Assembly (NCBI GenBank): GCA_945862535.1
Contig: CAMAYG010000003.1
Coordinates: 1-64,000 of the forward strand
Source of the DNA: Rickettsia typhi
GTDB taxonomy: Bacteria > Pseudomonadota > Alphaproteobacteria > Rickettsiales > UBA1997
Length of the DNA: 64,000 nucleotides
Reading direction: 5' to 3'
The position numbers were made by a program, and so were the translations under genes. Positions 38,591 to 47,451 of this stretch are shown here, one piece after another (position 1 is the stretch's first letter; every line of letters starts with the position of its first letter). The notes under the pieces are model-generated. The model made no database searches. It was not told the origin of the DNA and saw only the letters and a list, made by a program, of their open reading frames with translations.

Positions 38591-39229
38591 ATGAACAAAA
38601 AATCAAAAAAACCAACAGTCGAAGATCTGGAAGAACTTAAGAAGTTAGCGGAAGAACTGGAGAAAAAAATAAAAGAACAAAAAGAATTGTACGACTTAAA
38701 CCTCCAAGCTTATGGAAACATAGTCCATTATCGTAAAGAAATATTTGGGGAAGATGGTAAACAAGGCCTCAAAAACGAAATTGCTACTGTTTTACAAGAT
38801 GCCAAAACGACAAAAAAACATATTGATGAATTTGATTCATTTTGGATCGGGGACGATGAAAATTTGCCTTTTAATGATTGTAAAACAACAATTGTTGAGA
38901 TACATGCAAAAGCAGAAGGTTTAGAAGAATTGTTAAATGGACAAAAGACAACAATAAATGATTTTACAGTAGGGTATCAAGAAAAATTAGATACAAAATT
39001 AGAAGAAATTGATATCATTAAAAAAAATTTACAAAATTATAGAGACCAAGTTGTTGGAGGAAGCTTGTTTAAGGCATATGAAAAAAGAACAGAGAAAAAT
39101 GATATTCTGTCTGAAAGTTATGGTAAGTATTCTATTTGGTGTCTTTTAGGTTCTGCATTTTTAATGGGTGTTTTATTGGTAAGTTCATTTTTCTGCGAAC
39201 CAAATAAAATAAATTATATTCTACCCTAA
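38591..39229 (+). CDS. unknown coiled-coil membrane protein, N-terminal part (interrupted by an in-frame stop)
   Basis: Not recognised by family name. 212 residues: a charged coiled coil (8-38), a second helical region (55-155), the segment LFKAYEKRTEK, and one membrane helix (181-202) before the TAA at 39227-39229. The next ORF begins one codon later in the same frame and supplies a second hydrophobic segment and a helical tail. The two together look like one two-helix membrane protein cut by a single nonsense codon. Two-helix proteins of this shape occur among bacterial defence-associated effectors, but no enzymatic domain is seen. It follows ftsK by 70 bases. Confidence 0.6.
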   Translation: MNKKSKKPTVEDLEELKKLAEELEKKIKEQKELYDLNLQAYGNIVHYRKEIFGEDGKQGLKNEIATVLQDAKTTKKHIDEFDSFWIGDDENLPFNDCKTTIVEIHAKAEGLEELLNGQKTTINDFTVGYQEKLDTKLEEIDIIKKNLQNYRDQVVGGSLFKAYEKRTEKNDILSESYGKYSIWCLLGSAFLMGVLLVSSFFCEPNKINYILP

Positions 39230-39232
39230 TCA

Positions 39233-39574
39233 ATGTCTGTCATTCTTTTGACTGCATCATTTGTATGTTCAAGTAAAAGTAAGATTTATCATAAATTAGC
39301 TGAAGAGTACGCTCATAAGGCAACATTACTACAATCATTTGTAGGCTATCGTGAACAGTATAAACAAACATTAGACGATGATGAATATAATCAATTCTTC
39401 AGAGAGGTTATAGAGGCTGTAAAAGTTAATGCATCAGAAAGAATTGATAAATTACTGCATTTCAAATGGCCATTTGAAAAAGCCATTGATAGTGTGAATA
39501 ATGGGATTGACAAGGCTTCAAGTACTATTAAAAATACTGTAAAGACAAAGGACGATGGCAATTTACTACTCTAG
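39233..39574 (+). CDS. unknown membrane protein, C-terminal part of the interrupted gene
   Basis: 113 residues in the same frame as the preceding ORF, separated from it only by TAA-TCA. It starts with a short hydrophobic segment (VILLTASFVCSS) that would be the second helix of a hairpin. A conserved-looking amphipathic stretch follows (YHKLAEEYAHKATLLQSF), then a helical tail. Whether it is translated separately from its ATG, made by readthrough, or is dead is not known. No ribosome-binding site is evident. It ends at the edge of an inverted-repeat element. Confidence 0.5.
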   Translation: MSVILLTASFVCSSKSKIYHKLAEEYAHKATLLQSFVGYREQYKQTLDDDEYNQFFREVIEAVKVNASERIDKLLHFKWPFEKAIDSVNNGIDKASSTIKNTVKTKDDGNLLL

Positions 39575-39576
39575 AC

Positions 39577-39708
39577 CCTGCAACTTCGCAAGCTTCCGTG
39601 CAAGGTGACGGCAGAAGGTAGATTTTGCAAGTTCGAGCAGGGATGGCGGTGGAGAGTGATTTTCCAGTAATAAAACTCCCTTCTATCGGCAACGAAGTCG
39701 CAGGATCT
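39577..39708. repeat. dispersed inverted-repeat element, copy 1
   Basis: Opens with CCCTGCAACTTCGC (39577-39590) and closes with the near-complement AACGAAGTCGCAGGATCT (39691-39708). The inside is unusually GC-rich for this genome and has no ORF. The same core, GATCCTGCAACTTCGC or its complement, recurs near 45377-45493. It fills the 250-bp gap between the split membrane gene and the IleRS fragment. Confidence 0.7.
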
Positions 39709-39824
39709 ATGGCAATTTTACAACAGAAGTTTTAACCCTTTGTCTTAGCTACGATGAAAGTAATTTTTTGCTTTAGCAATAGTTTTTTATTTGATCTGGT
39801 TCTTTCTTGCAATTTTCCAAATTT

Positions 39825-41819
39825 CTACTTTTTGCCAACTAATCCTTGCCAAATATGTTCGGTGGTAAATGGCAGTAGAGGTGCGGCCGCTTCGCAAATA
39901 ACAACAAGGCAGGTAAATAGCACATTATAAGCATTTTGCTTACAGCTACTAGCAACTTCTTCATTGTTGCTGTCTTTAACAACTTCTCGCCAAAATCTTT
40001 CGCGGTTACGGCGAATATACCAATTATTCAGAACTTCAAAAAACTTAACAAAGCTTTCGCAGGCACTGATGGTATTGTAGTTTTTAAGGTTGGTGTCTAT
40101 TGATTCTACCGCATCTTTTAATTTTGCCAAGATATAAAAATCAAGAAGATTGCTAAGGTTTTTATTGTCTAGTAATCTTTCCGCCTTTATTCCGTCGGCA
40201 TTGGCATAGAGGCAAAAGAAATTAAAAGCATTAATTACGGGCTTAATCGCTATTCTCATAGTTTCTTTAATTGCCTTACCTTCTTTGTCTATTTTTAATT
40301 CCTGACCCTGCATTACAGGCTGGGAGATCATGTAGAATCGCATCGCATCACTGCCAATTGTGGCAAAAACATCTAATGGATCGGCATAATTCCTGAGTCT
40401 TTTCGAGAGCTTCTGCGAATTTTCATCGAGAATTGTGCCGTGGCAAATAACATTTTTAAATGGAGCACGGTCAAATAAGGCGGTAGAAAGAACCATTAAG
40501 GTGTAAAACCAACCTCGTGTTTGAGCGAGATATTCGGTAATAAAATCGGCAGGAAAGTGATCTTCGAACCATTGTTTATTTTCAAATGGGTAGTGCACCT
40601 GAGCAAAAGGCATCGAACCGCTTTCAAACCAGCAATCTAAAACATCGGAGACTCGCATCATTTTCGAGCAATTTGAATGTTCTTCGTGGGCTGGGTCTAT
40701 TCTAGGATCCGCAGGATTGAGCCTAATTAAATTGTCTATTTCTGGGCGATGGAGATTGCTGATTTGGCATTGGAAATCTGCTTCTAATTCTGCGATACTG
40801 CCATAAACATCGATTCTTGGGTATCTTGGGTCTGTGCTTTGCCAAACTGGCACTGGGCAACCCCAAAAGCGATTGCGGGTAATAGACCAATCGCGGGCAT
40901 TTTCTAGCCATTTGCCAAATTGCCCTTCTTGTAAATGATTCGGGATCCAGTTGATTCCTTCTTTGGTAAGGGCATCTTGCTCTTTTAGCCAATTTTGACG
41001 GCTTAATTGATAGTAATTGCAAGTATATTTGGCATTTCTGCTAGCTTTAGGATAGCCCTGAGGTATTGATTCTATTAATTCAAAACCGCATTTTGTTAGC
41101 AGTTTTTGTGAAATTAAATTATCGGAAACGGTAGCGGCACAAACAAAATCTACTCCTAGATTTTCAAAGGAATATTTAACAAGAGCTTGGCTAATTTCGG
41201 TTGCATAGCCTTTATTCCAAGATTTAACGGGGAGTTGATAAGAAAGTTCGATTTTACCTTTATGAAAATTTTCGTTTCTTGGGTCGTAAAAGCAAATGCC
41301 GGCGGTGCCAATAAATTCGTTGGTTTTTTTGTCGAGCAAGACAAGGCGAGGTAATTTGTGCTGTTGATAATATTCTTGCCAATATTTAACCGTAGCAACA
41401 GAATCTTCTTGCGACATAATTGGTTGGTCAAGAAAATAATAGAATTTGCGGACTTCTGGGTCGCTATAGAGGCTAGCAAGATCGTCGATATATTCTAGGG
41501 AGAACGGCACCGCAACCATTCTTGCAGTTTCGATTTTGGTAATTTTTTTGATTTTTGTGCCGTCAATGGCAACATCATCAGCTAAATCGAAGCGAGTAAA
41601 TGGCTTGCCACTATTTAGCAATACCATTTTTTCTTTAATCTCTGTGACTTTAACATACCACGAGCCCACAGCTTTGTAGATTAACGGAGTATCTGTCCTC
41701 CAACAATGGGGATAGTTATGTAAATATTGTTCAGTCTTAAACCAGAGATTATTAGTTTTTAGATATTTGATAATGTCGTCATTGGTTTCAAAAACTTGAC
41801 GATTCTTAAGTGAGAGCAT
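39825..41819 (-). CDS. ileS: isoleucyl-tRNA synthetase fragment with an embedded GNAT acetyltransferase domain
   Basis: 664 residues. Residues 1-69 match the end of the IleRS editing region (HNYPHCWRTDTPLIYKAV). Residues 70-288 are foreign to IleRS: they carry a RimJ/RimL-type GNAT domain (about 95-275) with acetyl-CoA loop WNKGYATE and the SQKLLTKCGFEL end. IleRS then resumes exactly at INWIPNHLQEG, with the SITRNRFWG, DCWFESGSMPF and KLSKR (470-474, KMSKS-like) motifs. It stops at EHIWQGLVGKK. The HIGH catalytic half (about 400 residues) and about 200 C-terminal residues are missing. It cannot charge tRNA alone; a complete ileS must exist elsewhere if this is not sequence error. The frame is unbroken, so it is either young or still used. 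Confidence 0.8.
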   Translation of the reverse strand: MLSLKNRQVFETNDDIIKYLKTNNLWFKTEQYLHNYPHCWRTDTPLIYKAVGSWYVKVTEIKEKMVLLNSGKPFTRFDLADDVAIDGTKIKKITKIETARMVAVPFSLEYIDDLASLYSDPEVRKFYYFLDQPIMSQEDSVATVKYWQEYYQQHKLPRLVLLDKKTNEFIGTAGICFYDPRNENFHKGKIELSYQLPVKSWNKGYATEISQALVKYSFENLGVDFVCAATVSDNLISQKLLTKCGFELIESIPQGYPKASRNAKYTCNYYQLSRQNWLKEQDALTKEGINWIPNHLQEGQFGKWLENARDWSITRNRFWGCPVPVWQSTDPRYPRIDVYGSIAELEADFQCQISNLHRPEIDNLIRLNPADPRIDPAHEEHSNCSKMMRVSDVLDCWFESGSMPFAQVHYPFENKQWFEDHFPADFITEYLAQTRGWFYTLMVLSTALFDRAPFKNVICHGTILDENSQKLSKRLRNYADPLDVFATIGSDAMRFYMISQPVMQGQELKIDKEGKAIKETMRIAIKPVINAFNFFCLYANADGIKAERLLDNKNLSNLLDFYILAKLKDAVESIDTNLKNYNTISACESFVKFFEVLNNWYIRRNRERFWREVVKDSNNEEVASSCKQNAYNVLFTCLVVICEAAAPLLPFTTEHIWQGLVGKK

Positions 41820-41847
41820 CGATTACAATATATTAGCAATTAAAAAT

Positions 41848-41875
41848 CCTAGGCGGTAGCATTATACCGCCTAGG
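41848..41875 (-). terminator. 10-bp perfect hairpin, terminator of the upstream minus-strand gene
   Basis: CCTAGGCGGT (41848-41857) and ACCGCCTAGG (41866-41875) are perfectly complementary with an 8-base loop. On the minus strand five T follow almost at once. It lies 58 bases after the stop of the 302-residue gene and 29 bases before the IleRS fragment start, so that fragment would need its own promoter. Confidence 0.8.
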
Positions 41876-41932
41876 TAATAACAAGATATTATTTGCCAAA
41901 ATCGATTTTTCAACTATTTTATGAATAAATAA

Positions 41933-42841
41933 TTAAATTTGAGTTTGTCCCTTATTATCGTTCTGAGTTTTCATAAAATCGCCACTAGTAATTACCGCTC
42001 CAGGCTTTTGCACTGATTCATTATGCACAAATTCAAGTGGTATCGTATCTTTATTAATCATATTCATAAACTCTCCTTTTGTGAAAAGAAAACCTTTATA
42101 GTTTAAAGTTTCTGTATTGGCCCTTGCACATTCTTGAATTGCTATTGACATATTTAAAAATTCTATATTTTTTGCATTTTCCGCATCTTTCAAGACTAAT
42201 CTTGAAAAGGTTTTTGATCTATTCTCATCTATACTTATGTAATCAAAATTTTTCAAATCTTGGTTTGTGTTAATATTGATATTGAAAATTCCAATTACTG
42301 CTCCGTGCTCTTTAACAATGTAACTTGAAGATTCATGGCTCTTTAGCTCAATAAAGCTAAGTTCTTTTTCTTTAAAATATTGCTTTATATCTTCTTGAAG
42401 ATTTTGTTCTTGAAGTAATTTTATCAAATTTGAAGGTTTTGTCTTTGCTGAAACATTTATTTCATATTGCTGTTTTCGAAAATCAGCAATATCAAGCTTA
42501 GCTATTGTTTTCTTATTTTTAAACAAAGAGAAAAAACTCTTGTCGTCTTCAGCTTTTACTTCGACAAATTTATCTCTTAGTGTAGATTCAATAGTTTTCG
42601 GTGTTGAGTTTTCTAAATCTATATTATCTCTACATAATTGATGGGCTACCAATAGAGTTAGAGGAGGTAACTCTTCGTAAAATAAAAAACCATATTTGTC
42701 TTTAAGTAATTTTTGTTCTTGAGTTCGTTTATTAGGATTAGATTCTTCTGTTTTAAGTGATTTATTTTGGCTATAAGACTTATCTTCTTCTTCAGCTAAA
42801 AGCTTTTGACATTGCAATTCGTTATTATTTCTATCTTTCAT
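41933..42841 (-). CDS. unknown hydrophilic protein (possible effector)
   Basis: Not recognised. 302 residues with no signal peptide or membrane helix. A highly charged N-terminal 45 residues is followed by what looks like a folded region (YGFLFYEELPPLTLLVAHQLC, then FIELKSHESSSYIVKEHGAVIGIFNI). The C-terminus is polar (KTQNDNKGQTQI). The Glu/Lys-rich composition, isolation between metabolic genes, AT-rich flanks and strong terminator suggest an independent, lineage-specific unit. A secreted function is possible in view of the virB3 gene, but there is no direct evidence. Confidence 0.55.
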   Translation of the reverse strand: MKDRNNNELQCQKLLAEEEDKSYSQNKSLKTEESNPNKRTQEQKLLKDKYGFLFYEELPPLTLLVAHQLCRDNIDLENSTPKTIESTLRDKFVEVKAEDDKSFFSLFKNKKTIAKLDIADFRKQQYEINVSAKTKPSNLIKLLQEQNLQEDIKQYFKEKELSFIELKSHESSSYIVKEHGAVIGIFNININTNQDLKNFDYISIDENRSKTFSRLVLKDAENAKNIEFLNMSIAIQECARANTETLNYKGFLFTKGEFMNMINKDTIPLEFVHNESVQKPGAVITSGDFMKTQNDNKGQTQI

Positions 42842-42999
42842 TTTTTATTATATTTTGTTAATATATTAGTATAAAATATTATTTTTTATTATAAACTGCC
42901 TGATAAAATGTTGTTTTATATGATAATTTTAATATAAAATAATATTGATTTTTATAATCAATACAAAAATAAAACCAGTAAAATATTTGTCAACAAATT

Positions 43000-44910
43000 T
43001 TACAAATTTTCTAAGATGATTTTTGCAAGTTTTTTGCTAATGCCAGCAACTTTGGTTAAATCTTCGATCTTTGCCTGTTTTATTTCGTGAATCGAGCCAA
43101 AATGTCCAAGGAGAATCTGCTTTCTTTTACTGCCAATGCCGGCGATATCATCTAGTCGAGATTTGGTAATGTTCTTTGCTCGTTGTTGTTTGTGAAAATT
43201 AATGGCAAAACGATGAGCTTCGTCGCGAATATTTTGCAGATAATAAGCGAAGGGATCGTATTTTCCTAATTTGTAACTTGCAAGTTGTTGTTGCGAGTTA
43301 AAGTAATAAATAGTTTCTTCGCCACCATTTCTTTTTTCGCCTTTGGCAATTGAGGCAATTGGCAATTCAACTCCAAGATTTTCAAGCACCATTTTAGTAG
43401 TTTGTAATTGCAAAATACCGCCATCGATTAGTAGAAAATCGGGCAATTTCACAACAGAATTTTCTTTTTGTATAAATCTTCTGATGAGTACTTCAGCAAG
43501 TATTGCCAAGTCATTTCCTGCACTTAGGGCGATATTTCTGGCAATAATCGGCAATTGCTTAGCATTAGTAAAATCATTGACAATAAATTTACGGTAACGA
43601 TTTTTAATAAAACCGCTCTCGCCCGTGGCAATTAAAACCCCAACCTGGTCTGTACCGCTAATATGGCTGTTGTCCAAAACTTCAATTACTTGCGGAATAT
43701 TGCTTAATTGGCAAATTTCCTTAAGTTTTAGTAGGTTCTGCTGGGTTTTAAAATTTTCGGCAATTCTTTGTTTTAAATAAATTTCTGCCATTTGCTCAGA
43801 TTCCTTGACTAATGCTAATTTGAAGCCAATTTTCCCTAGGGTAAAGCTAGTCTTTTTACCGCTAATTTGCAAAATAAAATCTTCGATATTATCAATATTA
43901 TTGCTATTGCTGGCTTGATTTAGCTCTTCTTCATCGTCAATTGGCAAGATATTGCTAATAATTGCTAAAGGGGGCGAGTTTTCTAGGTAAAATTGTCCAA
44001 TAAATTGCCATAAAATTTTCGCTAACAATGTTTCTTTTGCCAAGATGCCAGATTCTTGCGGGTAAAAATATGGTTTTGCTCCAAAATTATTGCCGTCACG
44101 GTAAAAATTTACTAAAATACAAATTAGATCTTGATGGTAAGTAATGGTAATAAGATCCGCCGATTTAATATTTTTGATGTTGTTATTTTGTTTGATTTGA
44201 ATTTTCGTTAGCAATTGCAATTGATCGCGAACTTTCCCAGCTTTTTCATATTCCTCTTCTTCGCTATATTGCAACATTTGTTCCTGCAATTGTTGCTGAA
44301 CAGCATTAGACTTGCCCTCTAAAACATCAATCGCCCGCAGAATTTGTTGCCGATATTCTGTAGCATCTACAATGCCAACACAAGGAGCGGTGCATCTTTT
44401 TATCTGATATTCAAGGCAGGGCTTGGTTCTTTTGACAAAATCACGATCGCTACAATTGCGAATCTTAAATATTTTTCTGATAAGATCGATCGTTTCATTT
44501 ACTTCGCTTGCCATGGCAAAAGGTCCGAAATATTTGCCCGATTCTATTTTGCTTCCGCGGTGCTTTAATACTTGTGGGAATTGATGTTGATTGATAAAAA
44601 TATAAGGAAAACTTTTACTGTCTTTTAGTAAAATGTTAAATTTAGGCTGAAATTTTTTTATTAAATTATGCTCTAGTAATAATGCTTCATTTTCGTTTTT
44701 GGTGTTAATAATTTCAAGTTTTTTCGCACTTTTAACCATAATGGCAATGCGATTGCTTAGCTTGTTGATTTGAGTATAATTTTGTAGCCGTTTTTTTAAA
44801 TCTTTAGCCTTGCCAATATATAAAACCTCGTGTTGTGGGCTAATAAATTTATAAACCCCCGGCCCGTCGCCTAAGTTCTCGATTAGCGATTTTAATTCTT
44901 GGGAGATCAA
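43000..44910 (-). CDS. uvrC: excinuclease ABC subunit C
   Basis: Dual-incision nuclease of nucleotide excision repair. The GIY-YIG domain is at residues 14-95 (GVYKFI, LYIGKAKDLKKRL). The Cys-rich region CLEYQIKRCTAPC and the UVR helix pair (YSEEEEYEKAGKVRDQL) follow. The RNase H-like second nuclease has LDNSHISGTDQVG and LLIDGG, and tandem HhH motifs end the protein. 636 residues, full length. Its start lies one base from the panD stop, so it is cotranscribed with panD. Confidence 0.97.
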   Translation of the reverse strand: MISQELKSLIENLGDGPGVYKFISPQHEVLYIGKAKDLKKRLQNYTQINKLSNRIAIMVKSAKKLEIINTKNENEALLLEHNLIKKFQPKFNILLKDSKSFPYIFINQHQFPQVLKHRGSKIESGKYFGPFAMASEVNETIDLIRKIFKIRNCSDRDFVKRTKPCLEYQIKRCTAPCVGIVDATEYRQQILRAIDVLEGKSNAVQQQLQEQMLQYSEEEEYEKAGKVRDQLQLLTKIQIKQNNNIKNIKSADLITITYHQDLICILVNFYRDGNNFGAKPYFYPQESGILAKETLLAKILWQFIGQFYLENSPPLAIISNILPIDDEEELNQASNSNNIDNIEDFILQISGKKTSFTLGKIGFKLALVKESEQMAEIYLKQRIAENFKTQQNLLKLKEICQLSNIPQVIEVLDNSHISGTDQVGVLIATGESGFIKNRYRKFIVNDFTNAKQLPIIARNIALSAGNDLAILAEVLIRRFIQKENSVVKLPDFLLIDGGILQLQTTKMVLENLGVELPIASIAKGEKRNGGEETIYYFNSQQQLASYKLGKYDPFAYYLQNIRDEAHRFAINFHKQQRAKNITKSRLDDIAGIGSKRKQILLGHFGSIHEIKQAKIEDLTKVAGISKKLAKIILENL

Positions 44911-44911
44911 T

Positions 44912-45262
44912 TTATTGTGTTATTTTATTGTCCTGATTTAATGTTATGACTTTTGGAGTAAAATTTTTTGCCTCATCTATTGGCAATTGTCCGTAGGCAC
45001 AAATAATTAGTAAATCGCCTTGTTGAACTTTTCGAGCCGCAGCCCCATTGACTCCGATCGTTCCGCTTCCTGCTTCGGCAACAATTGCATAAGTGGTAAA
45101 TCTTTCGCCATTGTTAATATTTAAAACATCGACCTGCTCATTGGCAATAATGCCACTTTCATCTAGTAGATTTTTATCAATTGAGATCGAGCCTTGATAG
45201 TGTAAATCTGCCATAGTGCAAGTGGCACGATGAATTTTGGCTCTTAACAATGTAATTTGCAT
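44912..45262 (-). CDS. panD: aspartate 1-decarboxylase (pyruvoyl enzyme)
   Basis: Makes beta-alanine from aspartate for pantothenate and CoA. The proenzyme cuts itself between Gly24 and Ser25 (HYQGSISID), forming the pyruvoyl group. [18 protein letters not shown] and [10 protein letters not shown] are family segments. 116 residues, usual length. It heads the panD-uvrC pair. panB and panC are not in the window, so a complete pantothenate pathway cannot be claimed. Confidence 0.95.
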   Translation of the reverse strand: MQITLLRAKIHRATCTMADLHYQGSISIDKNLLDESGIIANEQVDVLNINNGERFTTYAIVAEAGSGTIGVNGAAARKVQQGDLLIICAYGQLPIDEAKNFTPKVITLNQDNKITQ

Positions 45263-45376
45263 AAAGTAGATAAAGTTAATAAAACAAGATAGTAAAATAG
45301 ATTATTTAGCAATATTTATAAGTCAATTACACCATTGAAAATTGTTAATTGGTTCAATTGCAAAAAAAGTCTTTTA

Positions 45377-45426
45377 TTTCTATAGATCCTGCAACTTTGC
45401 TTCGCTTCGTGCAGGATCCATAGAAA
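45377..45426 (-). terminator. strong hairpin built from the dispersed repeat (copy 2)
   Basis: Seventeen-base arms, 45377-45393 and 45410-45426, pair with one mismatch around a 16-base loop. The inner stem is GATCCTGCA/TGCAGGATC. On the minus strand a T7 run follows about 10 bases later, so it could end the transcript of the 631-residue gene. The same core sequence forms the repeat at 39577 and 45477. Confidence 0.65.
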
Positions 45427-45476
45427 GTAGATACATATTTTAGCGAAGTGTTGCTTAATATTGATTTTATTGCTCT

Positions 45477-45493
45477 GGATCCTGCAACTTCGC
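45477..45493. repeat. dispersed repeat, copy 3 (half-site)
   Basis: GGATCCTGCAACTTCGC, the same core as in the hairpin 50 bases away and the element at 39577. Here no matching inverted partner lies close by. It is 63 bases beyond the stop of the 631-residue gene. Confidence 0.75.
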
Positions 45494-45555
45494 GAAATGA
45501 TGACAAGGAAGGAAGTATTTCTATTAATAATATTTACTTTGCGATTATGATTCTA

Positions 45556-47451
45556 TCACTGCCTTCCGTTGCAAGTAACAAAGTCACAAATTGTTTGCCA
45601 GAAGCTTAACTGCGGGTTTTTCAGTTGATTACTACTTGGGTCAAGTACCCCTACTTGCTTCATATCAACACCAAATTGTAGATTTTTAGTTGGTTTATAT
45701 ACAAGAAGATGAGGGCGAATTGATATTCCTTTATTATTATCTATATCAATTTCAACATCAGTCTCTTCATCATCAAACTCTATCACTAGTTCCTGTATTT
45801 TTTCTTCTTGTTTAATAGTAAAATGCTCGTTGCTTTCGCTGTATCCAATAGTGACGGTTTCTTTTAAATAAAATGGCAAATCTTCTCTTCGTCTTCCTTT
45901 TAATTTTTCTATTACTTGGTCGAGAAGCTTGTTTTTGTCATTATCTGTTAAGTTTTTTTGTGTAATGTCGTCTAAACCTACTACCTTTGCTACCTCTAGC
46001 AATAAAACACCCGCTCCTTCTTCGTCTAGGCTTTCTCCGCTATCTTCTTGTAACATTCTTTTTAGTTTGTCTTTTAAACCATCGTCTTCTATCCCTAAAC
46101 TATCCACCAAATCTTTATCATGCTGTGTTGATAACATTAATAGTAAGTCATCCTTCGCCCTGTTAATAAAGGTTGCTTTATTGTCATCTTTATCAGAAAC
46201 TCCATTATCATCAGTATTTTCAATTTCGATTTTCACATCAAGAATTTTTTCTAGTTTTACTACTTCAATATGGTCTATAGGGTTTTGATCTGCGATTTTC
46301 AACATATCTTCATCTTTTCGAATAACATCGACCAGTTTGCCAAATGGATTATTGCTATCGTTCTCTGCCATTGCATATTCCATCAATACTTCCTTAGATA
46401 TTTTATTCAAAGATTTAGCTAAATCTTTGTTCTCATCTTTATCAAAAACTTTTTTGTTTTTTGTAACAAAATCTTTTAAATCGAATTTGTCAGTTTTTAG
46501 AGCAGAAAATAAAGAGCTAATAATTAAGCAGTTCCTTTGAGCGCCACTTACTTGATATACATTATTTTTGTATTTAATTGCTGGCTTTTCAGATTCTTCT
46601 CGTTCACTTCTTTCTATCTGAATGCATTGTAAGATTGCTTTATAATTATCTTCAGGTAAGCCATTAAAATAATAATCGCCAGCACCTTCAACTAAGTAAT
46701 GACAATTCTTATTTAGAAATGTACCAAGTGCAATTGCTAAATCTTCCTTGCCTTCAATCAGGCTTTTCAAAGTGGCGGTTATTGGGTCTTTATCAAAATT
46801 ATTGTTCGGTTTTTTATTTCGAAAGATTATATCTACACATGCTTCAATTGTTAAAAGATCATCTTCTTTTTGTTCTTCTTGGAGTTTAGTGGAATCATTT
46901 GTTATGACTTCTATCAAAGTTCTCACCTCTGCTAGTTCTTCTCCTCCAAGTGTAGTAGTAAAACTGTTGTAGAAGGATTTTATAAGTTTCTTGTCAAGGA
47001 TGAATTCTTCTAATTCTTTCTCGTTCCCCAGTTTTGCCAAAAGATCTGCCGACTTTATAAGATCTTGTTCAGAATATATACTGCAGTAAGTCTGAAAAAA
47101 AGCACTTTCCAAATATTTTTCAATATCATTAACACTATAATCATCACTTAGATACGATACTTTGATTTGGTCTAGCAAATCATTAAATAAACCAACTTCT
47201 TGTTGTTGAATCGATTGAAATATGCTAGTTTTTATTGCCTCAAAGTATCTTGCCGGGGTTTCTTTGTATTTGTTATTACTTATAAAACTTTCCAATAATT
47301 CTTTAGTGTTTTGGGGAGTTTCTTCGATTTCTGAAAGGAGATCTGCAACGAAACCAAGGTCAGCCACGACTTCCGGTTGTTCAAACTCAAGGGAATCTCG
47401 AATTGCCACTTCTATATCATTGATTTCTATATCATTGCGGTTGTATTCCAT
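45556..47451 (-). CDS. large acidic unknown protein, possible OTU-like cysteine protease
   Basis: Not recognised with confidence. 631 residues, strongly acidic, with no signal peptide or membrane helix. Residues 1-290 look all-helical. Near 300 a small segment, VSGAQRNCLIISSLFSAL, puts Cys308 at the start of a helix. Much later GYSESNEHFTI places His543 before a beta-strand. Cys-helix followed by a distant His-strand is the arrangement in OTU-type deubiquitinases and other papain-like folds, but the usual Asp three residues before the Cys is not there. The C-terminal 80 residues are beta-rich. If active it would be an effector acting on host ubiquitin; this is inference. Repeat elements lie directly downstream. 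Confidence 0.55.
   Translation of the reverse strand: MEYNRNDIEINDIEVAIRDSLEFEQPEVVADLGFVADLLSEIEETPQNTKELLESFISNNKYKETPARYFEAIKTSIFQSIQQQEVGLFNDLLDQIKVSYLSDDYSVNDIEKYLESAFFQTYCSIYSEQDLIKSADLLAKLGNEKELEEFILDKKLIKSFYNSFTTTLGGEELAEVRTLIEVITNDSTKLQEEQKEDDLLTIEACVDIIFRNKKPNNNFDKDPITATLKSLIEGKEDLAIALGTFLNKNCHYLVEGAGDYYFNGLPEDNYKAILQCIQIERSEREESEKPAIKYKNNVYQVSGAQRNCLIISSLFSALKTDKFDLKDFVTKNKKVFDKDENKDLAKSLNKISKEVLMEYAMAENDSNNPFGKLVDVIRKDEDMLKIADQNPIDHIEVVKLEKILDVKIEIENTDDNGVSDKDDNKATFINRAKDDLLLMLSTQHDKDLVDSLGIEDDGLKDKLKRMLQEDSGESLDEEGAGVLLLEVAKVVGLDDITQKNLTDNDKNKLLDQVIEKLKGRRREDLPFYLKETVTIGYSESNEHFTIKQEEKIQELVIEFDDEETDVEIDIDNNKGISIRPHLLVYKPTKNLQFGVDMKQVGVLDPSSNQLKNPQLSFWQTICDFVTCNGRQ

Noticed and set aside
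41848..41875. Perfect palindrome as a mobile-element end
   Set aside because: It sits directly after a gene and is followed by T residues on that strand, so a terminator explains it.
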